A stretch of DNA of 64,000 nt. Origin: Mycobacterium avium subsp. avium. GTDB taxonomy: Bacteria > Actinomycetota > Actinomycetes > Mycobacteriales > Mycobacteriaceae. This document shows positions 49,189 through 59,904 of the stretch, in pieces. A program made the position numbers and the translations under genes. The notes beneath the pieces are model-generated. The model did not search any database, had not been told where the DNA came from, and saw only the letters and a list, made by a program, of their open reading frames with translations. Location of the stretch: NCBI RefSeq assembly GCF_009741445.1, contig NZ_CP046507.1, forward strand, positions 1,364,001 through 1,428,000, given 5' to 3'. Each line of letters begins with the position of its first letter. Position 1 is the stretch's first letter.

Positions 49189-52100
49189 ATGCCGGGCACC
49201 GAGCAGCACCTCGACTACCTGAAGCGCCTCACGGCCGATCTCAGGCGGACCCGGCGGCGGGTCGCGGAGCTGGAAGGCCGGCTGTCCGAACCGGTGGCGG
49301 TGGTGGGCATGGCGTGCCGCTACGCCGGCGGTGTGGACTCGCCGGAAGCGTTGTGGGACCTCGTGATCGAGGGCCGCGACACGGTGTCGGACTTTCCGGT
49401 CGACCGCGGCTGGGATGTCGAGGGGTTGTACGACCCCGATCCGGACGCCAAGGGCAAGATGTACACCCGGCAGGGCAGTTTTCTGCAGCACGCGGGCGAC
49501 TTCGACGCCGGGTTCTTCGGCATCGGACCCAGCGAGGCGCTGGCCATGGATCCCCAGCAACGGATCATGCTGGAGATTTGCTGGGAAGCCTTGGAGCGGG
49601 CCGGTATTGATCCCTCGGCGTTGCGCGGCACGGCGACCGGGGTTTTCGCCGGCGTCATCCACGCCGGCTACGGCGGCGAGGTGAAGGGCGAGCTGGAGGG
49701 CTACGGCCTCACCGGCTCGACGTTGAGCGTGACCTCGGGCCGAGTGTCCTACGTGCTGGGCCTGGAGGGGCCGGCGGTGTCGGTGGACACCGCGTGCTCG
49801 TCGTCGCTGGTCGCCATGCACCTGGCCGCGCAGTCGCTGCGGTCCGGCGAGTGCGACCTGGCGCTGGCCGGCGGTGTCACCGTGATGGCCACGCCCGCGG
49901 CGTTCGTCGAGTTCAGCCGGCAGCGGGCGCTGGCGCCCGACGGCCGCTGCAAGGTGTATGCCGGTGCGGCCGACGGCACTTCGTGGTCGGAAGGCGCCGG
50001 TGTGCTGGTGCTGGAGCGGTTGGCCGACGCCCGTCGGCTGGGACACCCGGTGTGGGCGGTGCTGCGGGGCAGCGCGGTCAACCAGGACGGCGCGTCCAAC
50101 GGCCTGACCGCCCCCAACGGGCCTTCGCAGCAGCGGGTGATCCGGGCGGCGCTGGCCAACGCCGGCCTGTCGGCCGTGGACGTGGACGTGGTCGAGGGCC
50201 ACGGCACCGGCACGGTGCTCGGCGATCCCATTGAGGCCCAAGCGCTTTTGGCGACCTACGGCCAGGACCGCCCGGCGGACCGGCCGCTGTGGCTGGGCTC
50301 GATCAAATCCAACATCGGTCACACCTCGGCGGCGGCCGGGGTGGCCGGGGTGATCAAGATGGTGCAGGCGATCCGGCACGGGGTGATGCCCAAGACGCTG
50401 CACGTGGACGTCCCGTCGCCGCATGTGGATTGGTCGGCCGGGGCGGTGTCGCTGCTGACCGACCCGCGGCCCTGGCCGGAGCACGGCGGGCCGCGCCGCG
50501 CCGGGGTGTCGTCGTTCGGGATCAGCGGCACCAACGCGCATGTGATCGTCGAGCAGGCCCCCGCGGCCGACGAGACCGAGGCCGCACCCGCATCGTCTGT
50601 TATGCCCGATGCTGTTGTGCCGTGGGTGGTTTCGGCCCGTTCGGCCGAGGCGTTGGCCGGGCAGGCCCGCCGGTTGCTGGACCATGTGACCGCCGACGCG
50701 CAGGCGAGTCCACTGGACGTGGGGTGGTCGTTGGTCAGCACCCGGGCGGTGTTCGAGCATCGCGCGGTGGTGGTGGGCCGCGAGCGTGGCGTGCTGGCAA
50801 CGGGTTTGGCGGGTCTGGCGTCGGGGCGGCCGGATGCGGCCACCGTGGTGGGGCGGGCCCGGTCGACGGGCAAGACGGTGTTGGTGTTTCCCGGTCAGGG
50901 CTCGCAGACGCTGGGGATGGGCCGGCAGCTGTACGAGAGGTTCGAGGTGTTCGCTCGGGCGTTCGATGAGGCTGTCGCGGTGGTGGACGAGCATTCCCGG
51001 CTGCCGGTGCGTGAGGTGATGTGGGGCGCCGATCCGGAGTTGTTGCAGAGCACGGAGTTTGCCCAGCCGGCGTTGTTCGTGTTCGAGGTGGCGTTGGCGG
51101 CGTTGTGGGAATCCTTGGGTGTGACACCGGATGTGGTGATGGGGCATTCGGTGGGTGAGATCGCCGCGGCGTGTGTGGCGGGGGTGTTGTCGCTGCGGGA
51201 TGCGGCGCGGTTGGTGGCGGCCCGGGGTGCGTTGATGGCGGCGCTGCCGCCCGGCGGTGTGATGGTGGCGGTGACCGCGGGCGAGGCGCAGGTGGGGCCG
51301 CTGCTGGGTGGTGGGGTGAGCATCGCGGCGGTCAACGGCCCCGACGCGGTGGTGCTCTCGGGTGAGCAGGAAGCCGTGGCGGCGGTGGCGGAGCGGTTGG
51401 CCGGCTCCGGCGCGCGGGTGCACCGGTTGGCGGTCTCGCATGCGTTTCACTCGGCCCTGATGGAGCCGATGCTGGACGGTTTCGCCGCCGCGGCGGCCGG
51501 TATCGAGCCGCGGCCCCCGCGAATCCCTTTGGTGTCCAACCTGACCGGACAACTCGCCGGCCCCGGCTACGGCACGCCACAGTACTGGGTCGAGCACGTC
51601 CGCCGGCCGGTCCGGTTCGTCGACGGTGTGCGGCTGGCCGAATCCCAGGGTGCCGGCGTGTTCCTGGAAGTCGGCCCGGGCGCGGCCCTGACGTCCGCGG
51701 TCGAACAATCGCTGACGTCCGACCGGGCGATGTCGGTGGTGACCATGCCCAAGGGCCGCCCCGAAGTCGACTCGCTGCTGACCGCGGCCGCGCGGCTGTT
51801 CACGGCCGGCGCCGACGTGCGATGGTCCGCGGCGTTCACCGGCCTGCACGCCCGCCGGGTCGACCTGCCGACGTATGCCTTTGCGCGGCGCCGGTTTTGG
51901 CTGTCCGGCGACGCGGTGGGCTCGGCGAACATCGCCAGCCTGGGGTTGGCCGAGGCCGAGCACCCGCTGCTGGGCGCGGTGCTGGACCGGCCGGATTCCG
52001 GTGGCGTGGTGTTGACCGGCCGGCTCTCGACGGCCGCCCAGCCGTGGCTGGCCGACCACGCGGTGGCCGGCACGGTGCTGTTCCCCGGCGCGGGTTTCGT

Positions 52101-55100
52101 GGAACTGGCGTTGCGCGCCGGCGACGAGGTCGGCTGCCGGGTGGTCGAGGAGCTGACGCTGTCGGCGCCGCTGTCGCTGCCCGCGGGCGGCACCGTGCAG
52201 CTTCAGGTGGTGGTGGCCGACGCGGCCGGGCAGCCGGGCTCGCGGTCGGTTGCGGTGTATTCGCGTGTCGCGCAATCGGAGTGGACTCTGCACGCCGAAG
52301 GTGTGCTGAGCGAAGCGGCGCCGGCCCCGGCGGCGGAGCTATCGGTGTGGCCGCCGGCGGATGCCGAGGCGGTCGACGTGGCCGGCGGCTACGACGACTT
52401 GGCGGGGCGGGGCTACGGGTACGGCCCGGCCTTCCGGGGGTTGCGGGCCGTGTGGCGGCGCGGGGCCGAGACGTTCGCCGAGGTGGAATTGCCGGAGCAG
52501 GCCGGCGTTTCGACGGGCCGCTTCGGCATCCATCCGGTGCTGCTGGACGCGGCGTTGCACGCGTTAGGGGTGGCCGACAAGCGGCTGGAGACGGTGTTGC
52601 CGTTCTCCTGGCAGGGCGTGAGCCTGCACGCGGCCGGCGCGTCGCGGGTCCGGGTCAGGTTGGCGCCGGCCGGCGCCGGCGCCGTGTCGGTCGAACTGGC
52701 CGACGCGTCGGGGGTCCCCGTGCTGTCGGTGCGGGAGCTGGTGACCCGCGCCGTGTCGGCGGAGCAGCTGGCCGCGGCCGTGGCGGCCCGCTCCGGCAGC
52801 GGTGAGCTGCTGAACGTGGCGTGGTCGGTGATCGAGCCGCGGAACTCGTTGCCCGACAACCCAATCAGCGAAGGCCTCACGGTCTGGGAGCCCGCCGCTG
52901 TCGATGGCGCCGGACCGGCCGCGGTCCATGCGGCCACGCATGAGGCGCTGGGCGTGCTGCAGTCCCGGCTCACCGGCGAGGCGGGCGGCGTGCTGGTGGT
53001 GTCGACCCGCGGCGCGGTGGGTCTGCCGGGGGAGGACGTCGCGGATCTGGCCGGCGCGGCGGTGTGGGGATTGGTGCGCTCGGCGCAGGCCGAGCACCCG
53101 GGCCGGGTGGTGCTCGTCGACACCGACGGCTCGCTGGACCTCGCCACGGTGATCGGTTGCGGCGAACCGCAACTGGTGGTGCGCGACGGCGTGGCCTACC
53201 GCGCCCGGTTGAGACCCGCCGGGCGGCGGGCGCTGCTGGAACTGCCCGGGCCGCCGGCGGTGTGGCGGCTGGCCGCCGGCGACGCCGGGACGCTCGAAGA
53301 CCTGGCGGTGCAGGAACACCCCGCCGCGGAGTTGGCCCCCGGGCAGGTGCGGGTGCGGGTGGCCGCGGCCGGGGTGAACTTCCGGGATGTGTTGGTCGCG
53401 TTGGGGATGTATCCGGGTGCGGCCCAGTTGGGCGCCGAGGGCGCCGGGGTCGTGACCGAGGTCGGCGCCGGTGTCACCGATGTGGCCGTCGGTGATGCGG
53501 TGATGGGCATCTTCGGGCTGGTGGGCTCCGAAGCCGCCGTCGACCGCCGGTTGGTGACCCGGGTGCCGCCCGGCTGGTCGATGGCTCAGGCCGCCGGCAT
53601 CCCGGTGGTGTTCCTGACGGCGTATTACGGGCTGTCGGTGCTGGCCGGGCTGCGGGCCGGGCAGCGGGTGCTGGTGCACGCCGCCACCGGCGGGGTGGGC
53701 ATGGCCGCCGTGCAGCTGGCCCGGCATTGGGGTGCGGAGGTGTTCGCCACGGCCAGTCGCGGCAAGTGGGACACGTTGCGCGCCATGGGTTTCGACGATG
53801 CGCACATCGCGGATTCCCGGACCCTGGATTTCGAGCAGAAGTTCGGTGCCGCCCCCGGCGGCATGGACGTGGTGCTCAACTCGCTGGCCGGCGAGTTCAA
53901 CGATGCGTCGTTGCGGCTGCTGGGCCCCGGCGGGCGGTTCATCGAAATGGGTAAGACGGACCTGCGGGATCCCGACGTCGTCGCGCGGGCCCATCCCGGG
54001 GTGCGCTACCGGGCGTTCGACCTGATGGAGGCCGGCCCGGACCGCATCGCGGCGATGCTGGCCGAAGTGATGGAGTTATTCGCCGCCGGGGCGTTGACGC
54101 CGTTGCCCGTCAAGGCTTTTGACGCGCGCTGCGCGGCCGACGCCTACCGGTTCGTCAGTGCGGCCCGGCACATCGGCAAGGTGGTGCTGACCATGCCGGA
54201 CGGGCCGGCCGGGCTCTCCGGCGGCACCGCGCTGATCACCGGCGCCACCGGCATGGCGGGCGCGGCGCTGGCTCGTCACCTGGTCGCCCGGCACCGGGTG
54301 CCGCACCTGATGCTGGTCGGCCGCCGCGGCGAAGCCGCACCCGGAATGGCCGAGCTGGCCGCCGAATTGCGGGGCGCCGGCGCGTCGGTGTCGGTGCTGT
54401 CCTGCGACGTCGGCGACCGCGATGCGGTGGCCGCGATGCTGGCTCAGGTGCCGGCGCGCTACCCGTTGCGGTCGGTGTTCCATGCCGCGGGGGTGCTCGA
54501 CGACGCGGTGATCGCCTCGCTGACCCCGGCGCGCATCGACACGGTGCTGCGGGCCAAGGTGGACGGCGCCTGGAACCTGCACGAGCTGACCAAGGACCTG
54601 GATTTGTCGGCGTTCGTGGTGTTTTCGTCGATGGCCGGGATCGTCGGTGCGCCGGGGCAGGGGAACTACGCGGCGGCCAACAGCTTCCTGGACGCGCTGG
54701 CAATCCACCGGCACGCGCACGGGCTGCCGGCCCTGTCGGTGGCCTGGGGGATGTGGGAAGAGCCGTCGGCGATGACCGCCCACCTCGAGGAGCGTGACAA
54801 GGCCAGGATGAGCCGGGCCGGGCTGAGCGCGCTGTCCACCCGGCAGGCGCTGGACCTGCTGGACGACGCCCTGCTCGGGGAGCAGCCGCTGGTGGTCGGC
54901 ACCCGGCTGGACCGGGCCGCGCTGGCCCAGCACCGCGCAGCGCTGCCGCCGCTGCTGAGCGAGCTGGCCGGCCGCCCGGCCCGCCGGATGCTCGAGCACA
55001 CCGACATGGTGTCGCTGACGGGCCTGCGAGCCCGGCTGGCCGGCATGAATCCCGAACAGCGCCAGGCCGAACTGGTGGAGCTGGTGTGCGGCAACGCGGC

Positions 55101-55575
55101 CGCGGTGCTGGGACACAGCACCGCCGACGTCGACCCCGGCGATGCCTTCAGCGATCTCGGATTCGATTCGCTCACCGCGGTCGAGCTGCGCAACCGGCTC
55201 AAAATCGCGACCGGGCTTACGCTTTCGCCCACGCTGATCTTCGACCACCCCACGCCGGCCGCGCTCGCCGAACACCTCGGCGGCCAGCTGACCAGCGCCG
55301 GCCCGACCCCCGCGGCGGCGGCCGAGACCGCCGCGGCGCCCGATCGGTCGTCCCGCATCGACGAGGTCATGAGCGAACTGCAGACACTGCTCACCCAGCC
55401 GGGGTTGAGCCCGGGGGACCGGGCACAGCTGGTCACCCGGCTGCAAAGCCTGCTGTCGACGCCGCCCCAGCCCAGCGGGCACCCGGAATTCCCCGAGGAC
55501 GCCTTCGACGACGACATCGCCACCGCCACCGACAGCCAGCTCTTCGCGATCCTCGACGACGAAGCCGGTCCCTGA
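49189..55575 (+). CDS. pks8: Type I modular PKS, fully reducing, malonyl-type AT (intact Pks8/Pks17-like)
   Basis: A 2128-residue module with AAGGAG before ATG 49189. N-terminal class-1 docking helix [19 protein letters not shown] (7-25); KS with Cys203 in DTACSSS; AT about 562-870 with GHSVGE and HAFH, the malonyl signature; DH about 923-1185; ER about 1357-1667 with [14 protein letters not shown] about 1680-1864 with GATGMAG and LDD; ACP about 1944-2034. The tail [12 protein letters not shown] resembles that of the Pks7-like protein. In M. tuberculosis H37Rv the equivalent is split into pks8 and pks17, which have been linked to monomethyl-branched fatty acids. The AT region is nearly identical to that of the next gene. 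Confidence 0.93.
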   Translation: MPGTEQHLDYLKRLTADLRRTRRRVAELEGRLSEPVAVVGMACRYAGGVDSPEALWDLVIEGRDTVSDFPVDRGWDVEGLYDPDPDAKGKMYTRQGSFLQHAGDFDAGFFGIGPSEALAMDPQQRIMLEICWEALERAGIDPSALRGTATGVFAGVIHAGYGGEVKGELEGYGLTGSTLSVTSGRVSYVLGLEGPAVSVDTACSSSLVAMHLAAQSLRSGECDLALAGGVTVMATPAAFVEFSRQRALAPDGRCKVYAGAADGTSWSEGAGVLVLERLADARRLGHPVWAVLRGSAVNQDGASNGLTAPNGPSQQRVIRAALANAGLSAVDVDVVEGHGTGTVLGDPIEAQALLATYGQDRPADRPLWLGSIKSNIGHTSAAAGVAGVIKMVQAIRHGVMPKTLHVDVPSPHVDWSAGAVSLLTDPRPWPEHGGPRRAGVSSFGISGTNAHVIVEQAPAADETEAAPASSVMPDAVVPWVVSARSAEALAGQARRLLDHVTADAQASPLDVGWSLVSTRAVFEHRAVVVGRERGVLATGLAGLASGRPDAATVVGRARSTGKTVLVFPGQGSQTLGMGRQLYERFEVFARAFDEAVAVVDEHSRLPVREVMWGADPELLQSTEFAQPALFVFEVALAALWESLGVTPDVVMGHSVGEIAAACVAGVLSLRDAARLVAARGALMAALPPGGVMVAVTAGEAQVGPLLGGGVSIAAVNGPDAVVLSGEQEAVAAVAERLAGSGARVHRLAVSHAFHSALMEPMLDGFAAAAAGIEPRPPRIPLVSNLTGQLAGPGYGTPQYWVEHVRRPVRFVDGVRLAESQGAGVFLEVGPGAALTSAVEQSLTSDRAMSVVTMPKGRPEVDSLLTAAARLFTAGADVRWSAAFTGLHARRVDLPTYAFARRRFWLSGDAVGSANIASLGLAEAEHPLLGAVLDRPDSGGVVLTGRLSTAAQPWLADHAVAGTVLFPGAGFVELALRAGDEVGCRVVEELTLSAPLSLPAGGTVQLQVVVADAAGQPGSRSVAVYSRVAQSEWTLHAEGVLSEAAPAPAAELSVWPPADAEAVDVAGGYDDLAGRGYGYGPAFRGLRAVWRRGAETFAEVELPEQAGVSTGRFGIHPVLLDAALHALGVADKRLETVLPFSWQGVSLHAAGASRVRVRLAPAGAGAVSVELADASGVPVLSVRELVTRAVSAEQLAAAVAARSGSGELLNVAWSVIEPRNSLPDNPISEGLTVWEPAAVDGAGPAAVHAATHEALGVLQSRLTGEAGGVLVVSTRGAVGLPGEDVADLAGAAVWGLVRSAQAEHPGRVVLVDTDGSLDLATVIGCGEPQLVVRDGVAYRARLRPAGRRALLELPGPPAVWRLAAGDAGTLEDLAVQEHPAAELAPGQVRVRVAAAGVNFRDVLVALGMYPGAAQLGAEGAGVVTEVGAGVTDVAVGDAVMGIFGLVGSEAAVDRRLVTRVPPGWSMAQAAGIPVVFLTAYYGLSVLAGLRAGQRVLVHAATGGVGMAAVQLARHWGAEVFATASRGKWDTLRAMGFDDAHIADSRTLDFEQKFGAAPGGMDVVLNSLAGEFNDASLRLLGPGGRFIEMGKTDLRDPDVVARAHPGVRYRAFDLMEAGPDRIAAMLAEVMELFAAGALTPLPVKAFDARCAADAYRFVSAARHIGKVVLTMPDGPAGLSGGTALITGATGMAGAALARHLVARHRVPHLMLVGRRGEAAPGMAELAAELRGAGASVSVLSCDVGDRDAVAAMLAQVPARYPLRSVFHAAGVLDDAVIASLTPARIDTVLRAKVDGAWNLHELTKDLDLSAFVVFSSMAGIVGAPGQGNYAAANSFLDALAIHRHAHGLPALSVAWGMWEEPSAMTAHLEERDKARMSRAGLSALSTRQALDLLDDALLGEQPLVVGTRLDRAALAQHRAALPPLLSELAGRPARRMLEHTDMVSLTGLRARLAGMNPEQRQAELVELVCGNAAAVLGHSTADVDPGDAFSDLGFDSLTAVELRNRLKIATGLTLSPTLIFDHPTPAALAEHLGGQLTSAGPTPAAAAETAAAPDRSSRIDEVMSELQTLLTQPGLSPGDRAQLVTRLQSLLSTPPQPSGHPEFPEDAFDDDIATATDSQLFAILDDEAGP
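50618..51599 (+). repeat. AT-region near-identical block, copy 1 (982 bp, in pks8-like)
   Basis: Aligns base for base, with no gaps, to 56824-57805 at an offset of 6206. I found only about six mismatches (near 50969-50972, 51250 and 51476-51486). It spans the KS-AT linker and most of the AT domain. Sequence outside both edges diverges at once. Confidence 0.92.
54542..54644 (+). repeat. 103-bp identical KR segment, copy 2 (pks8-like)
   Basis: Exact copy of 48163-48265. It covers the KR segment [18 protein letters not shown] and the strand leading to the catalytic Ser region FSSMAGIV. Confidence 0.8.
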
Positions 55576-55577
55576 CC

Positions 55578-58500
55578 GTGCCCCCGACCGACGTAGCGAT
55601 CATCGGGATGGCGTGCCGGTTCCCCGGCGCGCCGGACCCCGGCTCCTTCTGGCGTCTGCTGCGCGACGGGCGCGAAGTTACCCGATTCGCCGGGGAGGCC
55701 GCGGAATTCGACGCCGACTTCTTCAACCTGTCGCCGCGCGAGGCGGCCGCGATGGACCCGCGGCAGCGCCTGGCCCTCGAGCTGGCCTGGGAACTGCTCG
55801 AAGACGCCTTCATCGTCGCCGAAACGCTACGCGGAGAAGCGGTTTCGGTGTACCTGGGTGCGATGACCGACGATTACGCCGCGCTGACGCTGCGTGACGT
55901 CCCCGACAACGTGGACCACCACACCTTCACCGGCGTCAGCCGGGGCATGATCGCCAACCGGATCTCGTACCTGCTCGGGCTGCGCGGCGCCAGCATGACC
56001 GTCGACTCCGGCCAGTCGTCCTCGCTGGTCGCGGTGCACCTGGGCTGCGAGAGCGTTCGCAGCGGGCAGGCGCCGCTGGCCATCGCGGGCGGCGTCCACC
56101 TCAACCTGGCCGACGAAATCGCCCTGCTGGAACGCGAATTCGGCGCGGTGTCGGTGTCGGGTCACACGTATGCCTTCGACCGGCGCGCCGACGGCTACGT
56201 GCGCGGCGAGGGCGGCGGGCTGGTGCTGCTCAAACCGTTGGCGGCGGCCCGGCGGGACGGCGACCGCATCCACGCCGTCATCCGCGCCACCGCGGTGGGC
56301 AACGCCGGGCACGGCGCGCCCGCCCAGACCCTGCCATCGGCGGCAGCCGAGGCCGACGTGATCGGCCGCGCGCTGGCCGAGGCCGGACTGGGCAGCGCCG
56401 ACATCGACTACGTCGAAGCGCACGGCACCGGCACCAGGGTCGGCGACGCCGTCGAAACCCAAGCGCTGGGCCGGATTTTCGCCGAACGATCCCACCACCC
56501 GGTGTCGGTGGGATCGGTGAAGACCAACATCGGCCACGCCGCCAGCGCCGCCGGGATCGCGGGCCTGCTCAAGGCGGTCCTGTCCATCGAACACGCCGCG
56601 ATCCCGCCGAGCCTGCACTTCGAGCGCCCCGACCCCGACATCGACCTGAACCGTCTCGGCCTGCGCGTCAATACCGCGCTGGCGCCGTGGCCGGAACGCG
56701 AGGGGCCGCGCCGCGCCGGCGTCTCGTCCTTCGGGATGGGCGGCACCAACGCACACGTCATCGTGGAACAGGATGCGGCGCAACCGAATCCAACTCCAGC
56801 GTCCGCGCCGGGCGACGTCGCACTGCCGTGGGTGGTTTCGGCCCGTTCGGCCGAGGCGTTGGCCGGGCAGGCCCGCCGGTTGCTGGACCATGTGACCGCC
56901 GACGCGCAGGCGAGTCCACTGGACGTGGGGTGGTCGTTGGTCAGCACCCGGGCGGTGTTCGAGCATCGCGCGGTGGTGGTGGGCCGCGAGCGTGGCGTGC
57001 TGGCAACGGGTTTGGCGGGTCTGGCGTCGGGGCGGCCGGATGCGGCCACCGTGGTGGGGCGGGCCCGGTCGACGGGCAAGACGGTGTTGGTGTTTCCCGG
57101 TCAGGGCTCGCAGACGCTGGGGATGGGCCGGCAGCTGTACGAGAGGTTCGAGGTGTTCGCTCGGGCGTTCGATGAGGCCGTTGCGGTGGTGGACGAGCAT
57201 TCCCGGCTGCCGGTGCGTGAGGTGATGTGGGGCGCCGATCCGGAGTTGTTGCAGAGCACGGAGTTTGCCCAGCCGGCGTTGTTCGTGTTCGAGGTGGCGT
57301 TGGCGGCGTTGTGGGAATCCTTGGGTGTGACACCGGATGTGGTGATGGGGCATTCGGTGGGTGAGATCGCCGCGGCGTGTGTGGCGGGGGTGTTGTCGCT
57401 GCGGGATGCGGCGCGGTTGGTGGCGGCCCGGGGTGCGTTGATGGCGGCGCTGCCGGCCGGCGGTGTGATGGTGGCGGTGACCGCGGGCGAGGCGCAGGTG
57501 GGGCCGCTGCTGGGTGGTGGGGTGAGCATCGCGGCGGTCAACGGCCCCGACGCGGTGGTGCTCTCGGGTGAGCAGGAAGCCGTGGCGGCGGTGGCGGAGC
57601 GGTTGGCCGGCTCCGGCGCGCGGGTGCACCGGTTGGCGGTCTCGCATGCGTTTCACTCGGCCCTGATGGAGCCGATGCTGGGCGGCTTTGCCGCCGCGGC
57701 GGCCGGTATCGAGCCGCGGCCCCCGCGAATCCCTTTGGTGTCCAACCTGACCGGACAACTCGCCGGCCCCGGCTACGGCACGCCACAGTACTGGGTCGAG
57801 CACGTGCGCGCGCCGGTGCAATTCCTCGCGGGGGTGCGCGCCGCCGAGCAGGCCGGCGCCGGAACCTTCCTGGAACTGGGCCCCGGCGCGGCGCTGACGG
57901 CCGCGGTGGACCAATCGCTGAGCACCGAGGGCGCCACCGCGATCGCCACCCTGCCCAAGGACCGCCCCGAGACCGAATCGGCGCTGCACGCGGCCGGGCA
58001 CCTGTTCACCCGCGGCCACCGCCTCGACTGGGCGGGCGTGTTCGCCGGCCTGCCCGCCCGTCGCGTCGAGCTGCCGACGTATGCCTTTGCGCGCGAACGC
58101 TTTTGGCTGGGCGGCGCATCGTTGGCCGGCGCGCCGGCGGGAGCGGCACCGGTGGGGGGCGGCACGCGTGCCCCCGAGCTGGCGCACCGCCTGCACGCAC
58201 TGCCCCGCGACGAACAGCAACGGGTGCTGCGCGAATTGGTCTGCGAGCACGCGGCCGCGGTGCTCGGGCACCCCGACGGTGACGCCATCGACCCCCACCG
58301 CGCCTTCGCCGATCTCGGGTTCGACTCACTGATCGGGGTCGAATTGCGCAACCGCCTCACCACGCATACCGGGACGGCGTTGTCGCGCACCCTGATCTTC
58401 GACTACCCGACGCCGACCGCGCTGGCCGATCATCTTCGCCGGCAACTGCTGCACGACGAGGACCCGGAATCCGACGACGAGAGAATCTGGTCGGCGCTGC

Positions 58501-58682
58501 GCAGAATTCCGCTGCGCGAGCTGCGGCGGACCGGATTGCTCGACAAACTCCTATTGCTCGCCGGCATCCCGGAAACCGCGACCACCGACCCGAAAATCAG
58601 CGACGCGGATATCGACTCGTTAAGCCCCGACGCGCTGATCGCGATGGCGCTGAACTCGGCGGATGACGACGAGGCCGAATGA
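55578..58682 (+). CDS. pks9: Type I PKS with Gln-type ketosynthase, KSQ-AT-ACP (Pks9-like)
   Basis: A 1034-residue protein from GTG 55578, two bases after the previous stop codon. KS-like domain about 1-400: the active Cys is replaced by Gln146 (VDSGQSSSLVAV), while the histidines in AHGTGT and TNIGHAAS remain. That is the pattern of KSQ loading domains, which decarboxylate malonyl-ACP instead of condensing. AT about 501-770 has GHSVGE and HAFH (malonyl type). ACP about 864-957 has LGFDSLIG. There are no DH, ER or KR domains and no N-terminal docking helix, as expected for a first protein of an assembly line. The C-terminus (DIDSLSPDALIAMAL) looks like a docking tail unlike those of the other two PKSs. 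Confidence 0.9.
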   Translation: MPPTDVAIIGMACRFPGAPDPGSFWRLLRDGREVTRFAGEAAEFDADFFNLSPREAAAMDPRQRLALELAWELLEDAFIVAETLRGEAVSVYLGAMTDDYAALTLRDVPDNVDHHTFTGVSRGMIANRISYLLGLRGASMTVDSGQSSSLVAVHLGCESVRSGQAPLAIAGGVHLNLADEIALLEREFGAVSVSGHTYAFDRRADGYVRGEGGGLVLLKPLAAARRDGDRIHAVIRATAVGNAGHGAPAQTLPSAAAEADVIGRALAEAGLGSADIDYVEAHGTGTRVGDAVETQALGRIFAERSHHPVSVGSVKTNIGHAASAAGIAGLLKAVLSIEHAAIPPSLHFERPDPDIDLNRLGLRVNTALAPWPEREGPRRAGVSSFGMGGTNAHVIVEQDAAQPNPTPASAPGDVALPWVVSARSAEALAGQARRLLDHVTADAQASPLDVGWSLVSTRAVFEHRAVVVGRERGVLATGLAGLASGRPDAATVVGRARSTGKTVLVFPGQGSQTLGMGRQLYERFEVFARAFDEAVAVVDEHSRLPVREVMWGADPELLQSTEFAQPALFVFEVALAALWESLGVTPDVVMGHSVGEIAAACVAGVLSLRDAARLVAARGALMAALPAGGVMVAVTAGEAQVGPLLGGGVSIAAVNGPDAVVLSGEQEAVAAVAERLAGSGARVHRLAVSHAFHSALMEPMLGGFAAAAAGIEPRPPRIPLVSNLTGQLAGPGYGTPQYWVEHVRAPVQFLAGVRAAEQAGAGTFLELGPGAALTAAVDQSLSTEGATAIATLPKDRPETESALHAAGHLFTRGHRLDWAGVFAGLPARRVELPTYAFARERFWLGGASLAGAPAGAAPVGGGTRAPELAHRLHALPRDEQQRVLRELVCEHAAAVLGHPDGDAIDPHRAFADLGFDSLIGVELRNRLTTHTGTALSRTLIFDYPTPTALADHLRRQLLHDEDPESDDERIWSALRRIPLRELRRTGLLDKLLLLAGIPETATTDPKISDADIDSLSPDALIAMALNSADDDEAE
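56824..57805 (+). repeat. AT-region near-identical block, copy 2 (982 bp, in pks9-like)
   Basis: Partner of 50618-51599, about 99.4 percent identical by my reading. The protein segment from [11 protein letters not shown] to YWVEHVR is the same in both genes except one Pro/Ala and one Asp/Gly difference. Confidence 0.92.
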
Positions 58683-58732
58683 CGAAATCCCCGCTGGCCG
58701 ACCCGATTACACGCACCGAAAATCGGCACAAT

Positions 58733-58744
58733 AACACATGTGTT
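58733..58744. promoter_or_regulatory. 12-bp perfect palindrome AACACATGTGTT upstream of pks11-like
   Basis: Perfect palindrome in the 160-bp, AT-richer gap before the second type III PKS gene, 15 bp upstream of its candidate -35 element. It is a plausible operator or activator site and differs from the dyad before pks10. Confidence 0.5.
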
Positions 58745-58759
58745 CAATACATCGAACTT

Positions 58760-58788
58760 TTGCGCGACCCCATCCGAACGCATAAACT
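58760..58788 (+). promoter_or_regulatory. Candidate promoter of the pks11-like gene
   Basis: TTGCGC (58760-58765), a 17-bp spacer and TAAACT (58783-58788, a TANNNT -10) would start RNA near 58795, leaving a leader of about 48 nt before ATG 58843. This suggests that the second type III PKS is transcribed apart from the type I genes. Confidence 0.45.
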
Positions 58789-58842
58789 TCGGGGTTTAGC
58801 GGGAATCGTATTCAAGTCGGTTGGCAATCAAGAGAGTAAAGC

Positions 58843-59904
58843 ATGAGCGTCATCGCGGGTGTGTTCGGCGCCGTGCCGCCGCATCGTTACAGCCAACGCG
58901 AAATCACCGACGACATCGTGAAGTTCCCCGCGCTGCGGGAACACGAAGAGGTCGTCCGGCGCCTGCACGCCGCCGCCAAGGTCAACAGCCGCCACTTCGT
59001 GCTGCCGCTGCAGCAGTACCACTCGCTGACCGATTTCGGCGAGGTCAACGAGATCTTCATCGACAAGGCCGTCCAAATCGGCTGCGACGCATTACTCGGC
59101 GCCCTCGACGAGGCGGGCCTGCGGCCGCAGGACATCGACATGATCGCCACCACCACGGTCACCGGGGTGGCGGTGCCGTCGCTGGACGCCCGGATCGCCG
59201 GGCGGCTGGGCCTGCGCCCCGACGTGCGCCGAGTGCCGCTGTTCGGGCTGGGCTGCGCGGCCGGGGCCGCGGGGGTGGGCCGGTTGCACGATTACCTGCG
59301 TGGCGCTCCCGACGGCGTCGCCGCCCTGGTGTCGGTCGAGCTGTGTTCGCTCACCTTCCCGACGGTCAAGCCGACGGTGTCGGGACTGGTCGGGACGGCG
59401 ATGTTCGGGGACGGCGCCGCCGCGGTGGTCGCCATGGGGGACCGGCGCGCCGAGCGGCTCGGCGCCACTGGCCCCGACATCCTGGACTCGCGCAGCCGGC
59501 TCTATCCCGAAACGCTGCACATCATGGGTTGGAACATCGGCTCGGCCGGAATGCAGCTGGTGATGTCCCCGGAACTGCCGGCCGTCGTCGAGAAGCACCT
59601 GGCCGACGACGTGACGGGCTTCCTCGCCGCCCACGGCCTGACCACCGGCGACGTCGGCGCGTGGATCACCCACCCGGCCGGCCCCAAGGTCATCACGGCG
59701 ATCGCCGCGACGCTCGACCTGCCCGCGGAGGCGCACGAACTGACCTGGCGTTCGCTCGGCGAGGTCGCCAACCTGTCCTCGGCGTCGGTGCTGCACATCC
59801 TGCGCGACACCATCGCCAAGCCGCCCCCGGCCGGCAGCCCGGCGCTGATGCTGGCCGTGGGTCCCGGCTTCGGTTCCGAGCTGGTGCTACTGCGCTGGCA
59901 CTGA
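58843..59904 (+). CDS. pks11: Type III polyketide synthase, Pks11-like
   Basis: A 353-residue chalcone synthase-fold enzyme, clearly a paralogue of the protein at 41674. The triad is intact: Cys138 (GLGCAAG), His277 (WITHPAG), Asn310 (EVANLSS). The M. tuberculosis Pks11 has been reported to form methyl-branched alkylpyrones from long or branched acyl-CoA starters. The start ATG follows AGAGAGTAAAGC. It is separated from the type I genes by 160 bp with its own promoter-like signals. Its 3' end overlaps the convergent P450 gene by 18 bp. Confidence 0.94.
   Translation: MSVIAGVFGAVPPHRYSQREITDDIVKFPALREHEEVVRRLHAAAKVNSRHFVLPLQQYHSLTDFGEVNEIFIDKAVQIGCDALLGALDEAGLRPQDIDMIATTTVTGVAVPSLDARIAGRLGLRPDVRRVPLFGLGCAAGAAGVGRLHDYLRGAPDGVAALVSVELCSLTFPTVKPTVSGLVGTAMFGDGAAAVVAMGDRRAERLGATGPDILDSRSRLYPETLHIMGWNIGSAGMQLVMSPELPAVVEKHLADDVTGFLAAHGLTTGDVGAWITHPAGPKVITAIAATLDLPAEAHELTWRSLGEVANLSSASVLHILRDTIAKPPPAGSPALMLAVGPGFGSELVLLRWH

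Noticed and set aside
48970..52293. A 1107-residue minus-strand open frame over the PKS genes
   Set aside because: Composition is dominated by Arg, His, Gly and Gln, with no recognisable motif; it mirrors the PKS coding frame.
58741..58757. SOS-like site GTTC...GAAC in the pks11 upstream region
   Set aside because: The arms are only four bases with an eight-base spacer, unlike the mycobacterial LexA consensus.
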